DNA of 64,000 nt from Rhizobium sp. CIAT894 (GTDB lineage: Bacteria > Pseudomonadota > Alphaproteobacteria > Rhizobiales > Rhizobiaceae): positions 3,562,501 through 3,626,500 of the forward strand of contig NZ_CP020947.1 of NCBI RefSeq assembly GCF_000172795.2, read 5' to 3'. Positions 19,035 through 27,813 of the stretch are shown piece by piece. Below the pieces are notes generated by a model that searched no databases, was not told the DNA's origin, and saw only the letters and a list, made by a program, of their open reading frames with translations. The first letter of the stretch is position 1, and every line of letters begins with the position of its first letter. A program made the position numbers and the translations under genes.

Positions 19035-19153
19035 CCCCCTCATCCGACCCTTCGGGCCACCTTCTCCCCGAAGGGTAGAAGGGGGAATCGAGACGTTGCG
19101 ACAAGTCCCTTCTCCCCAGCGGGGAGAAGGTGCCCGCAGGGCGGATGAGGGGG
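19035..19153. repeat. RIME-type palindromic intergenic element
   Basis: Terminal inverted repeats CCCCCTCATCCG (19035-19046) and CGGATGAGGGGG (19142-19153) enclose internal stems such as CTTCTCCCCAGCGGGGAGAAG. This is the known Rhizobium-specific intergenic mosaic element pattern. It lies between the convergent ade and M20 amidohydrolase genes and could also serve as a terminator. Confidence 0.85.
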
Positions 19154-19171
19154 CCGCAACCGCAGTTCTAG

Positions 19172-20341
19172 CTACGCCTTCAACTCCCGCTCTACCAACG
19201 CTACCCAATAAGCCGCGCCATAACCAAGCGCCTCATCATTGAAATCATAGGCGGTGTTGTGGTGCAGCGCGCCGTCCACCGCCGGCCCGTTGCCGAGCCA
19301 TACATAACAGCCCGGCGCCTTCTGGGCGAAGAAGGCAAAGTCGTCGCCTGCCGTCGACGGCGGAAAGTTTGTCCGCACTTTTTCACCAAAGACGGTGCCG
19401 GCAGCAGTAAGCGCCCGGGCGGTCGCATCCCCATCATTGACGACGGGCGGAATGCGCCGCTCGAAACGATAATCGGCCGATATGCCGTACATGGCAGCCG
19501 TTCCGCTAGCCAACCGGCCGATCTCGCGCTCCAGCTGATCGCGCACATCGGGCGAATAGGCCCGCGCCGTCCCGCCGATCTCCACGATATCGGGAATGAC
19601 ATTTAAAGCCTTCGGATCACCCGCCTGCAGGAAACAGGCGCTGACGACGGCCGGCTGCAGCGGATCGACCACGCGACCGACGATCGTCTGCAGCGATGCC
19701 AGGAAGGTGCCTGCCGCCGTGATCGGATCGCGGCCGAGATGCGGCTTGGCGCCGTGCGTGCCGATACCGCGAAAGGTAATGCGCCAGCTATCGGAAGACG
19801 CAAGCTGCGGCCCTTCGACGACGGCAATCTCGTCGACCGCAAGCCCCGGCATATTGTGCAGGCCATAAACGGCATCGCAGGGGAAAAGCGTAAACAGCCC
19901 CTCCTCCACCATGCGCTTCGCCCCGCCGCGCCCCTCTTCGGCCGGCTGGAAGATGAAATGCACCGTGCCGGAAAAATTCCGCGTCGCCGCAAGATGCCGG
20001 GCGGCACCCAGCAGCATCGCCGTATGGCCGTCATGACCGCAGGCATGCATCTTTCCGGGCACTGTCGATTTATAAGGCCGCTCCGCTACTTCAGGCATGG
20101 CCAGCGCATCCATATCGGCCCTGAGCCCGACCCTGCGCGTGCCGTTGCCGATCCGGAGCGTGCCGACGACACCGGTGCCGGCCAGCCCGCGATGCACGGC
20201 GACGCCGGCCTCTTCGAGAAGCCTCGCGACGATGCCGCCGGTGCGCTCTTCCTCGAAACCCAGTTCGGGATGGGCATGCAGATCACGGCGCAAGGATGTG
20301 AGGAACGGCAGATCGGCGCTGATCCGGGCAGGAATGCTCAT
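19172..20341 (-). CDS. M20D amidohydrolase (hippurate / N-acyl amino acid hydrolase family)
   Basis: 389 residues, cytoplasmic, no signal peptide. M20D metal-ligand motifs: LRRDLHAHPELGFEE, ADMDALAMPE, HACGHDGHTAMLLGAA, FIFQPAEEGRGGA, and a late His in LHHNTAYDFND. The dimerisation lid lies at about 185-290 (GIGTHGAKPHLGRDPI). Members hydrolyse hippurate, N-acyl amino acids, N-acetyl-diaminopimelate or auxin conjugates. It lies downstream of, and in the same direction as, tctCBA (93 nt gap), so it may process the carboxylate that transporter imports; the substrate is unknown. Confidence 0.9.
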   Translation of the reverse strand: MSIPARISADLPFLTSLRRDLHAHPELGFEEERTGGIVARLLEEAGVAVHRGLAGTGVVGTLRIGNGTRRVGLRADMDALAMPEVAERPYKSTVPGKMHACGHDGHTAMLLGAARHLAATRNFSGTVHFIFQPAEEGRGGAKRMVEEGLFTLFPCDAVYGLHNMPGLAVDEIAVVEGPQLASSDSWRITFRGIGTHGAKPHLGRDPITAAGTFLASLQTIVGRVVDPLQPAVVSACFLQAGDPKALNVIPDIVEIGGTARAYSPDVRDQLEREIGRLASGTAAMYGISADYRFERRIPPVVNDGDATARALTAAGTVFGEKVRTNFPPSTAGDDFAFFAQKAPGCYVWLGNGPAVDGALHHNTAYDFNDEALGYGAAYWVALVERELKA

Positions 20342-20434
20342 GGGCCTGGATATCCTGTCATGCGAAACGGGCGCCCAACCGGCGCCCGCGTCAGATCATT
20401 CCTTGTTGATCAAACAGACTACAAGTTCAACCCC

Positions 20435-21940
20435 TCAGGCTTCTTCGACGAACACCTCTTCACGCTTCTTCTTGACGCTCGGCAGGAACACGACGATGAG
20501 CACCGCAAGCGCAATCGCCAGAAGCGTGGCGCTGATCGGCCGCGTGATGAAGGTTGTCGGATCGCCGCGCGACAGGATCATGGCGCGCCGCAGGTTCTCC
20601 TCGAGCAGCGGCCCGAGCACGAATCCGAGCAGCAGTGGCGCCGGCTCGCAGCGAAGCTTTGCCAGCACGTAGCCGATGAGCCCGAAGAAGGCGACGGCAT
20701 AGAGATCGTAGACATTGGCGTTGACGCTGTAGACCCCGATCGAGCAGAAGGCCATGATGACCGGGAAGAGCACATAATAGGGCACGGTCAGCAGCTTCAC
20801 CCAGAGCCCGATCAGCGGCAGGTTCAGAATGACGAGCATCAAATTGCCGATCCACATCGAGGCGATGATGCCCCAGAACAGCGCCGGCTGCTCGGAAGCG
20901 ACGTTCGGCCCCGGCACGATGCCCTGGATGATCATCGCGCCGACCATCAGCGCCATGACCGGGTTGGCCGGAATACCGAGCGTCAGCAGCGGAATGAACG
21001 AGGTCTGCGCCCCGGCATTGTTGGCCGATTCCGGTCCGGCGACGCCGGCGACCGCACCTTTGCCGAATTCTTCCGGCGTCTTCGACATGCGCTTCTCCAC
21101 CGTATAGGAGGCGAAGGAAGCAAGGATGGCGCCGCCGCCCGGCAGAATGCCGAGCGCCGAACCGATCGCCGTGCCGCGAACGACGGGCGCGATCATCTCC
21201 TTGAATTCCTGGCGGGACGGCAAGAGGCCGGACACCTTGGCCATCAGCACCGTGCGGGTCGACTCGCCCTCGAGGTTACGCAGGATCTCCGCCACCCCGA
21301 AGACGCCGACGGCGAGCGCCACGAAATTCAGCCCGTCGGCATATTCGCGAATGCCGAGCGTGAAGCGCGGCGTGCCGGTATAGATGTCGGTGCCGACGAG
21401 GCCGAGCAGCAGCCCGAGCGCCACCATCGCCAAGGCCTTGACGACGGAGCCGTGCGCCAAAGCGATCGAGGAGACGAGGCCGACGATCATCAGCGAAAAA
21501 TATTCCGCCGAGCCGAATTGCAGCGCGATGGCGGTGAGCGGCGGCGCGAAAACCGCAACGAGGAAGGTCGAAACCGTGCCGGCGAAGAACGAACCGAGCG
21601 CGGCGATCGCAAGTGCTGCCCCCGCCCTGCCCTTGCGCGCCATCTGATAGCCGTCGATTGCGGTGACGGCGGAGGAGGATTCACCCGGCATGTTGATGAG
21701 GATCGCCGTCGTCGAACCACCATACTGGGCGCCGTAATAGATGCCGGCCAGCATGATCAGCGAAGAGACCGGTTCGAGCTGGAAGGTAATCGGCAAAAGC
21801 ATGGCGATCGTCGCCGTGGCGCCGATGCCGGGCAGCACGCCGATCAGCGTGCCGAGCAGCACGCCGATCAGGCAGAAGAGCAGGTTGTCCAGCGTGCCGG
21901 CTGTCGCAAAACCAAGGGCGAGATTGCTGAAAAGATCCAT
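20435..21940 (-). CDS. tctA: tripartite tricarboxylate transporter, large membrane subunit TctA
   Basis: 501 residues with about twelve transmembrane segments. Conserved TctA glycine-rich blocks: GTLIGVLPGIGATATIAML, GIYYGAQYGGSTTAILINMP with GESSS, and GILPGGGAILASFASY. Two adjacent ATGs exist (21943 and 21940); AGGAGG precedes them, with better spacing to the second, which I use. The gap to tctB is only a few bases, so translation is coupled. It forms the channel for a carboxylate delivered by TctC, driven by an ion gradient. Confidence 0.95.
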   Translation of the reverse strand: MDLFSNLALGFATAGTLDNLLFCLIGVLLGTLIGVLPGIGATATIAMLLPITFQLEPVSSLIMLAGIYYGAQYGGSTTAILINMPGESSSAVTAIDGYQMARKGRAGAALAIAALGSFFAGTVSTFLVAVFAPPLTAIALQFGSAEYFSLMIVGLVSSIALAHGSVVKALAMVALGLLLGLVGTDIYTGTPRFTLGIREYADGLNFVALAVGVFGVAEILRNLEGESTRTVLMAKVSGLLPSRQEFKEMIAPVVRGTAIGSALGILPGGGAILASFASYTVEKRMSKTPEEFGKGAVAGVAGPESANNAGAQTSFIPLLTLGIPANPVMALMVGAMIIQGIVPGPNVASEQPALFWGIIASMWIGNLMLVILNLPLIGLWVKLLTVPYYVLFPVIMAFCSIGVYSVNANVYDLYAVAFFGLIGYVLAKLRCEPAPLLLGFVLGPLLEENLRRAMILSRGDPTTFITRPISATLLAIALAVLIVVFLPSVKKKREEVFVEEA

Positions 21941-21949
21941 CATCGCCTC

Positions 21950-22411
21950 CTAGAACCGGACCCAGGGGCCGAAGCGCTCGAACGGCAGGCCGAGCCCGTA
22001 GCTGAAGACCGCCACGGAAAAGACCGTCAGCAGCAGCGAAAGGATGATCGCGGAGAACAGGTTCATCTTTTGCGATGCGAAACAGGCGATGAAAGCGGTG
22101 ACAAACAACGCCGGCGCAAATCCGAGCCCGCGTACCGTCAGCCCGAAGAAGACCGGCGCCGGCAGGATGAAGATCATGCCGCGCCAGGCCAAGGCGCCGA
22201 CCGGCTCCCCCTCGACGCGCAGCGCCTGAATGAAGATGATCGCGCCGAGAAACACGAGCACGCAGGCAAGCACCAGCGGAAAGTAGCCAGGCCCCATGCG
22301 TATTGCCGTACCGAGGTCGAGCCCCAGAGACTGGAAGGCGAAAAAAGCGCCGGTCGCGACGAAAAGCGCGCCGCAGATCGCATTGGTGCTATCGAAACTG
22401 ATGGATTTCAT
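21950..22411 (-). CDS. tctB: tripartite tricarboxylate transporter, small membrane subunit TctB
   Basis: 153 residues, four hydrophobic segments (NAICGALFVATGAFFAFQSL; YFPLVLACVLVFLGAIIFIQ; GMIFILPAPVFFGLTVRGLG; MNLFSAIILSLLLTVFSVAV). The loop GTAIRMGPGYFP is the hallmark of TctB. It partners TctA in the inner membrane. A degenerate RIME lies between it and tctC, which could lower expression of the membrane genes relative to the binding protein. Confidence 0.93.
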   Translation of the reverse strand: MKSISFDSTNAICGALFVATGAFFAFQSLGLDLGTAIRMGPGYFPLVLACVLVFLGAIIFIQALRVEGEPVGALAWRGMIFILPAPVFFGLTVRGLGFAPALFVTAFIACFASQKMNLFSAIILSLLLTVFSVAVFSYGLGLPFERFGPWVRF

Positions 22412-22461
22412 GATGTCCCCTGGGGTTGGAGATGGTTCGTAACGCGCTGCTGCCGCGACTG

Positions 22462-22593
22462 CCCCTCATCCGCCTGCCGACACCTTCTCCACGCAAACAG
22501 GGAAAAGCACACATGCCGCAAGCCTCTCACCTTATCCGCGAGTGCTCAGGGCAGGTCCCTCTCCCGTTTAAGGGAGAGGGTTAGGCTGAGGGG
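22462..22593. repeat. degenerate RIME-type element between tctC and tctB
   Basis: Begins CCCCTCATCCGCCTGCCGACACC and ends GGCTGAGGGG, with an internal strong stem CCCTCTCCCGTTTAAGGGAGAGGG split as CCCTCTCCC / GGGAGAGGG (22557-22580). It lies inside the tctCBA transcription unit, where such hairpins can stabilise the upstream mRNA. Confidence 0.75.
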
Positions 22594-22614
22594 CTATTCC
22601 TGGCACATCCCTCA

Positions 22615-23598
22615 CTAGTCCGCATATTCCCCGGCAGCCTCGATCACCGGCTTCCAGCGGGCGATCTCGCTTTCGAGCTTGGCTTTCAAAGCAGCCGGCG
22701 TCGCATCGGCGTCGGAGGACGGCGCCGTGCCGAGTTCGGCGAAGCGGGCGCCGACATTCGGGTCTTTCAGCGCAACCTGCAGCGACTTCGACAGACGTTC
22801 GTTGATTTCAGCTGGCGTGCCTTTCGGCGTATAGATGCCATGCCATATGCCGACTTCGAAGCCCGGCAGGCCGGCTTCGACAGCCGTCGGAATATCCTTC
22901 AGCACGTCGAGGCGCTTCGGCGAGGTGACGGCATAGGCCTTGATGGTGCCGCCCTGGATCTGCTTCGTCGTATTGGTGGTCTGGTCGCACATGATATCGA
23001 CCTGGCCGCCGAGCAGATCGGTCATAGCAGGGCCTGTTCCCTTGTAGGGAACGGTCGTGAGCGGGGTCTGGATGGCGCTCATGAACATCATGCCGCAGAG
23101 ATGCGAGGCCGCGCCGATGCCGGCATTGGCAACCGTCACCTTGTCCTTGTTGGCCTTGACATAATCGATCAGCCCCTTGAGGTCGGCCGGCTCGAAGTCC
23201 TTGCGTGCGACGATCGTCATCGGCACCTCGGTGACGAGGCCGACATAATCGAAAGCGCCGAGCGTGTCGTAGGCGAGCTTGCGGTAGAGGGTAGCGCTGG
23301 TCGCCATGCCGATATGGTGCAGCAGGATGGTGTAACCATCGGGGTCGGCGCTCGCCACGCGGCCGGCGCCGAGCGTACCGCCGGCGCCGCCGACATTTTC
23401 GACGACGATCTGCTGGCCGAGATCCTTCGACATGGATTCGGCGACGAGGCGCGCAACCGTATCGGTCGGGCCGCCGGCCGCAAACGGGACGACCATGGTG
23501 ATGGTGCGTTCCGGATAGGTCTGCGCCGAAGCGGCACCGGCGAGAAGAGAGACCGCGGCAGCTGCGGTCAGGCCGAGCATGGCCTTCAGGATTTTCAT
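22615..23598 (-). CDS. tctC: tripartite tricarboxylate transporter binding protein TctC
   Basis: 327 residues. The start at 23598 gives a clean signal peptide (MKILKAMLGLTAAAAVSLLA, cleavage near ASAQT), preceded by AGGGAGGAAACG as ribosome-binding site; the open frame further upstream is non-coding. The mature protein has the Bug/TctC pattern: YPERTITMVVPFAAGGPTDT, IVVENVGGAGGTLGAG, and VPYKGTGPAMTDLLGGQVDI. It captures a carboxylate in the periplasm for TctAB. It is probably activated by the DctB/DctD-like pair encoded just upstream. Confidence 0.95.
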   Translation of the reverse strand: MKILKAMLGLTAAAAVSLLAGAASAQTYPERTITMVVPFAAGGPTDTVARLVAESMSKDLGQQIVVENVGGAGGTLGAGRVASADPDGYTILLHHIGMATSATLYRKLAYDTLGAFDYVGLVTEVPMTIVARKDFEPADLKGLIDYVKANKDKVTVANAGIGAASHLCGMMFMSAIQTPLTTVPYKGTGPAMTDLLGGQVDIMCDQTTNTTKQIQGGTIKAYAVTSPKRLDVLKDIPTAVEAGLPGFEVGIWHGIYTPKGTPAEINERLSKSLQVALKDPNVGARFAELGTAPSSDADATPAALKAKLESEIARWKPVIEAAGEYAD

Positions 23599-23657
23599 CG
23601 TTTCCTCCCTGATGAAACAAACAAGCCCGCCGACACTCCTCCGCGCCGGTTCGGATT

Positions 23658-23671
23658 GCCTATTTGCCGCC
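23658..23671 (-). promoter_or_regulatory. weak candidate sigma-54 promoter of tctC
   Basis: On the minus strand GG (23671-23670), then 10 nt, then GC (23659-23658): CGGCGGCAAATAGGCAA. The GG/GC spacing is right and it lies about 60 bp before the tctC start, between the start and the palindromic site. The flanking bases fit the TGGCAC-N5-TTGCA consensus poorly, so this is tentative. Confidence 0.25.
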
Positions 23672-23764
23672 GGGAAAAATCGAGCCGCAATCATCGACAC
23701 CGCTTTTGGAAGACGATTCTGCAACGGTGCGAAGCAGCATGGGTCGATTTGGAAACAAACGGCG

Positions 23765-23792
23765 GCTGCGATGGGTGGAAATCCACCCATCG
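23765..23792. promoter_or_regulatory. 28-nt perfect palindrome, candidate upstream activator site
   Basis: Arms TGCGATGGGTGGA and TCCACCCATCGCA (13 bp each) around a central AA. It sits between the sigma-54 regulator gene and tctC, about 180 bp before the tctC start: the distance expected for a DctD/NtrC-type enhancer. No T-run follows on either strand, so it does not look like an intrinsic terminator. Confidence 0.55.
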
Positions 23793-23826
23793 CATCTGGC
23801 GAGGAAGCGCAGCCCGCCGGCGAAGA

Positions 23827-25161
23827 CTAACCTTCGGTGATCATCATCCGCTTATCCAGGCCGTATTTCTGCATCTTTTCGTAAAGCGTCTTCCGGGAAA
23901 TACCGAGCGACTCGTAGACCGGTTTGAGGCTGCCACCATGCGCGACCAGTGCACTGGCGATGACCCCTCGCTCGAATTCGGCGACCCGCTCCGCAAGCCC
24001 CGTCGCCTCCTCGGCCTGCCGTCCGCCATTATCGAGGCCGAGGACCAGGCGGTCGGCAGCGTTCCTCAGTTCCCGCACATTGCCGGGCCAGTCGCGCTGG
24101 GCGATGTCGGAGATCACCTCCGGCAGCACGGTCATCTCGTCGCGGCCGTAGCGCGCAGCCGCTTCTCGCACCAACTGCAGGAAAAGCAGCGGAACATCCG
24201 CCCGCCGCTGCGACAGCGACGGCACATGCAGCGTTGCGACGTTCAGCCGGTAGAAGAGGTCGGCGCGGAAGCGCCCTGCAGCCACCTCCGCTTCCAGGTC
24301 GACTTTGCTCGTCGCGATGAAGCGGACGTCGAGCGCCACGATTTCGTTCGATCCGAGCCTGGAGATCACCCGCTCCTGTAGCACCCGCAGGAATTTCGCC
24401 TGCAGGTCGAAGGGCATGGAGCTGATTTCGTCGAGCAGGATGGTGCCGCCGCGCCCATGTTCGAACTTTCCGTAGCGCGGTCTCACCGCCCCCGGAAAGG
24501 CACCGATCTCATGGCCGAAGAGCTCGCTCTCGATCAGGTTTGCCGGCAGCGCGGCGCAATTGATCGCGATGAACGGCCGGCTCGCCCGGGCACTGATATC
24601 GTGCAGCGCGCGCGCCACCACTTCCTTGCCGGCCCCGGTCTCGCCGACAATGAGCGTATCGGCATCGCTGGCGCCGATCGCGCGGATGCGGTAGCGCAGA
24701 TCCACCATCACTTGGGTGCGCCCCGGCAATCGCGCCTCGATGTCGTCGCGTTTGCCGGCGACTGCCTTCAGCAGCCGGTTTTCGAGCACGAGACCGCGCC
24801 GCTCCATCGCCCGGCGGATGACGCCGGCCAGCATCTCCGGCGTGAACGGTTTCTCGATGAAATCATAGGCGCCTTCGCGCATCGCCTTCACCGCAAGCTG
24901 CACGTCGCCGTGGCCGGTAACGAGAATGACCGGCACCTCCGGATCGATCTCACGGATCTTCTGCATCAGCGTCATGCCGTCCATGCCGGGCATGCGGATA
25001 TCGCTGACGACGACGCCGGGAAAACTGTAGCCGATCAGCTCAAGCACGTGATCGCCGTTCGAAAAGGTCTCGACGCTGAAGCCGGAGAGCTCCAGCGCCT
25101 GCGCCGTCGAGCGGCGCAGTTCCTCCTCGTCGTCGACAAGCAGGATCTTCGCATCATTCAT
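23827..25161 (-). CDS. sigma-54 dependent response regulator, DctD-like
   Basis: 444 residues. Receiver domain (1-120) with VDDEEE acidic pocket, phospho-Asp in VVVSDIRMPGMDG, and conserved Thr and Lys (LVTGHG, EKPFTP). AAA+ domain (about 145-375): Walker A VGETGAGKEVVARALH, Walker B GGTILLDEIS, and Arg-finger region. The sigma-54 contact loop reads GAFPGA instead of GAFTGA. Fis-type HTH at the C-terminus (GSLKPVYESLGISRKTLYEK). Its ATG overlaps the kinase stop, so they form one unit. Likely activator of tctCBA in response to its carboxylate substrate. Confidence 0.94.
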   Translation of the reverse strand: MNDAKILLVDDEEELRRSTAQALELSGFSVETFSNGDHVLELIGYSFPGVVVSDIRMPGMDGMTLMQKIREIDPEVPVILVTGHGDVQLAVKAMREGAYDFIEKPFTPEMLAGVIRRAMERRGLVLENRLLKAVAGKRDDIEARLPGRTQVMVDLRYRIRAIGASDADTLIVGETGAGKEVVARALHDISARASRPFIAINCAALPANLIESELFGHEIGAFPGAVRPRYGKFEHGRGGTILLDEISSMPFDLQAKFLRVLQERVISRLGSNEIVALDVRFIATSKVDLEAEVAAGRFRADLFYRLNVATLHVPSLSQRRADVPLLFLQLVREAAARYGRDEMTVLPEVISDIAQRDWPGNVRELRNAADRLVLGLDNGGRQAEEATGLAERVAEFERGVIASALVAHGGSLKPVYESLGISRKTLYEKMQKYGLDKRMMITEG

Positions 25162-27032
25162 TCCGCCGCCTCCGGCATCAGCCCTGCTGCCGATTGCAGC
25201 TCGATACGGAACACCGCGCCGCCTTCGGGATGATTGGCGGCGGTCAGGCTGCCGCCGAAATCCTTGACGATGTTGTAGGAGATCGAAAGCCCCAAACCGA
25301 GCCCCTTGCCGACACCCTTGGTCGTGAAGAAGGGATCGAAAATGCGCTCGGCGATTGCCGCCGGCACGCCCGGCCCGTGATCGCGTATCGTCAGCACCAC
25401 CTTGCCGGCCGCCTCGAAGGCCGAAACCTCGATACGCCTGTCATCCAGCCCTTCCACCGCATCGGCCGCATTGGAAATCACATTCACCAGCACCTGCTGC
25501 AGGCGCACCGAGCCGGCGCGCACCACCGGCGGCCGGGTCCCCAGATCGAGCCGGAGCTCGGCGTCAGCCGCCTTCAGCCGCCAGGCGATGATCTCCAGCG
25601 TGTCGCGCATCGCCTCTTCGAGGGGAACCGGCCCGAGCTTCTCGTTCGGTTTGCGGGCGAAGTTGCGCAAATGCCGGCTGATCGCAGCCATGCGGTCGAT
25701 CAGCCCGCCGATCCGCCTTATATTATCGCGCGCCTCCTCCGTCCGGCCGCGATCGATCAGAACGGAAGCGCTGTCGGAATAGGTCTTGGCGGCGGCGAGC
25801 GGCTGGTTGAATTCATGCGAAAGCGCAGCCGACATCTGCCCAAGCCCGGCAAGCTTGCCCGCCTGGATGAGATCGGCCTGCGTCTGGCGAAGCTGCTGCT
25901 CGGTCAGTCGCCGCTCTGATATCTCTTCTTCGATGCGGCTGTTGACGCGGGCAAGGTCGGCCGTACGTTCTTCGACGCGCCGCTCAAGCTCGTTGCGGGC
26001 GTCGGCCTGCAGTTGCATGCGTTCCGCCAGCCGCGCCCGCCGCTGGCGCAGAACCGCGACCGCGAGCCCGGCAATGCAGAGGATCAGAAAGACAGCCGCA
26101 AGCGCCGTGCGCGCCTGCGCGCGGATGGAACTCGTCTCCATCAGCACGTTCACCGTCCAGTCTTCGGCCGGCATGTAGTGCGACAGCACCAGATATTCGC
26201 TGGAGCCGCGCTCGCCGGCAAGCGTCATCAACTCGTGCGGCTCAAAGCGCTGGCGGGTCACCGGCAGCGCCGTCAGCCTGGCATTGGCATAGCGCCGCGA
26301 AGCTTGCGTGCGTGCAACCCGCTCGGCCGTCAGCGGCAGAATTGCGCCGTAGAGCCATTCCGGGCTGCCGGACATGAAGATGATGCCCTCCGGATCGGAG
26401 ACGAAGATCTTGTATTCCCCGCCGCTCCAGGACGATTCGATCATGTCGATATCGACCTTGAAGACGATGACACCGCGAATATCCGCGTCGACCCTTATCG
26501 GCGCGGCGAAATAATAGCCACGCTTCAGCGAGGTTGTGCCGAGCGCGTAAAACCGCGCCTGCCGGCCTTCGATCGCATCCTGAAAATAAGGCCTATAGCT
26601 GAAATTCTGTCCGACGAAGCTTCCCGGTCCATCGTAATTGCTCGCCGCGATCGTCTCCCCGTCCGGCTTGACCACATAAATGTCGGAGGATTTCAAGAGC
26701 CCGTTGATCTCCTTGAGATAGAGATTAGCGGCATCGCGTAGGGCGATGTCGTCGGGCGCGCTGACCAGTTCCTTGATATCGTCGTGATCGGCAATCAGCG
26801 CCGGTAGCGCCTCGTAACGGTTGAGGTGACCGCTGAGCGCCGAGACGGCAAGGCGCAGTGCCGTTCCTGCCTGCGCCGAAGCTTCCCCCATATAGGCACG
26901 CGTCGCGATCGCGCTTCCGTAGGTGAAGAAAGCGAAGATGATCACCGGCACCAGCAGCAGCGCCGCTATCGCACGATATCGCAAAGACAGATCCGGCTCC
27001 TCCCCTTCTGCCTTCACTCCCCAGCAAGGCAT
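25158..27032 (-). CDS. DctB-like sensor histidine kinase
   Basis: About 624 residues from ATG 27032; further upstream starts exist and are less likely. TM1 (AIAALLLVPVIIFAFFTYGS) and TM2 at about 325-345 (LAAVFLILCIAGLAVAVL) flank a periplasmic double-Cache sensor (SDIYVVKPDGETIAASNYDG; YYFAAPIRVDADIRGVIVFK). A coiled coil leads to HisKA with the phospho-His in ALSHEFNQPLAAAKTYSDSA and an HATPase_c domain (NVISNAADAVEG; DHGPGVP; GKGLGLGLSISY). Same architecture as DctB, which senses C4-dicarboxylates. It pairs with the downstream regulator to control the neighbouring Tct transporter. Confidence 0.93.
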   Translation of the reverse strand: MPCWGVKAEGEEPDLSLRYRAIAALLLVPVIIFAFFTYGSAIATRAYMGEASAQAGTALRLAVSALSGHLNRYEALPALIADHDDIKELVSAPDDIALRDAANLYLKEINGLLKSSDIYVVKPDGETIAASNYDGPGSFVGQNFSYRPYFQDAIEGRQARFYALGTTSLKRGYYFAAPIRVDADIRGVIVFKVDIDMIESSWSGGEYKIFVSDPEGIIFMSGSPEWLYGAILPLTAERVARTQASRRYANARLTALPVTRQRFEPHELMTLAGERGSSEYLVLSHYMPAEDWTVNVLMETSSIRAQARTALAAVFLILCIAGLAVAVLRQRRARLAERMQLQADARNELERRVEERTADLARVNSRIEEEISERRLTEQQLRQTQADLIQAGKLAGLGQMSAALSHEFNQPLAAAKTYSDSASVLIDRGRTEEARDNIRRIGGLIDRMAAISRHLRNFARKPNEKLGPVPLEEAMRDTLEIIAWRLKAADAELRLDLGTRPPVVRAGSVRLQQVLVNVISNAADAVEGLDDRRIEVSAFEAAGKVVLTIRDHGPGVPAAIAERIFDPFFTTKGVGKGLGLGLSISYNIVKDFGGSLTAANHPEGGAVFRIELQSAAGLMPEAAE

Positions 27033-27142
27033 GCCCGACGGGGTTAGTTTAATGAGGCAAGCGAGGATTTCCAAGAGCTCGCCGAAACTTGACACTCGGC
27101 TGAGGCGGATGTCCTATTGCTGCACCGCAAGGAGACCCGTCC

Positions 27143-27805
27143 ATGAGCGACGACCAGACACCCGCCGACAGCAAGCTCACCAGCTCCAAGCGCCGCTGGG
27201 CGGCAGAGGGCAAGTTCCTGACCGGCCGCATCAGCCGTCCCGACGCCGAGCGCCTGCCGCCCGGCCAGCATCTCGTCAAGAACTGGCCGGTGCTCGATCT
27301 CGGCCAGCAGCCCGTCGTTTCCACCGAAAGCTGGCGGCTTGAGCTGCGCGGCCTGGTTGAAACCACTCTTACCCTCACCTGGGCCGATTTCCAGGCGATC
27401 GAGCAGAGCAGCAATATCAGCGATATTCACTGCGTCACCACCTGGTCGCGCTACGACAACAGATGGAAGGGCGTTTCGACGCGCGATCTACTCGACCGCG
27501 CCATGCCGAAACCAGAAGCAGCTTACGTCATGCTGACGAGCTATGACGGCTATACCACCAACCTGCCGCTTGCCGATTTTGCCGCCGAGGACGCCATTCT
27601 CGCGACATCATGGGAGGGCCTGCCGCTGACGGCGGATCACGGCGGCCCGATGCGCCTCGTCGTGCCGCATCTCTATTTCTGGAAAAGCGCCAAATGGCTG
27701 CGTCGCATCGAGCTGATGCCCGAAGATGTGGCCGGTTTTTGGGAAAAGAACGGCTACCACATGCTTGGCGATCCGTGGCGCGAGCAGCGTTATTCCGACG
27801 ACTGA
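27143..27805 (+). CDS. sulfite-oxidase-like molybdopterin-dependent oxidoreductase
   Basis: 220 residues. One oxidoreductase molybdopterin-binding domain; the expected Mo-ligand Cys is in SDIHCVTTWSRYDNRWKGVS, followed by TSYDGYTTNLPLAD and DHGGPMRLVVPHLYFWKSAK. No signal peptide or Tat motif, so it is probably cytoplasmic, unlike MsrP (YedY), and no haem domain. Substrate unknown. Preceded by a good ribosome site (AAGGAGACCCGTCC). It is divergent from the kinase gene and convergent with the cbt operon. Confidence 0.88.
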   Translation: MSDDQTPADSKLTSSKRRWAAEGKFLTGRISRPDAERLPPGQHLVKNWPVLDLGQQPVVSTESWRLELRGLVETTLTLTWADFQAIEQSSNISDIHCVTTWSRYDNRWKGVSTRDLLDRAMPKPEAAYVMLTSYDGYTTNLPLADFAAEDAILATSWEGLPLTADHGGPMRLVVPHLYFWKSAKWLRRIELMPEDVAGFWEKNGYHMLGDPWREQRYSDD

Positions 27806-27813
27806 GCCTTAGG

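Noticed and set aside
19035..19153. Short repeats considered as CRISPR
   Set aside because: Inverted, not direct; no regular spacers and no cas genes. The pattern is that of RIME elements.
19739..22618. 959-codon plus-strand open frame across the M20 and tctA genes
   Set aside because: Crosses two real minus-strand genes with clear families; product is charged low-complexity sequence.
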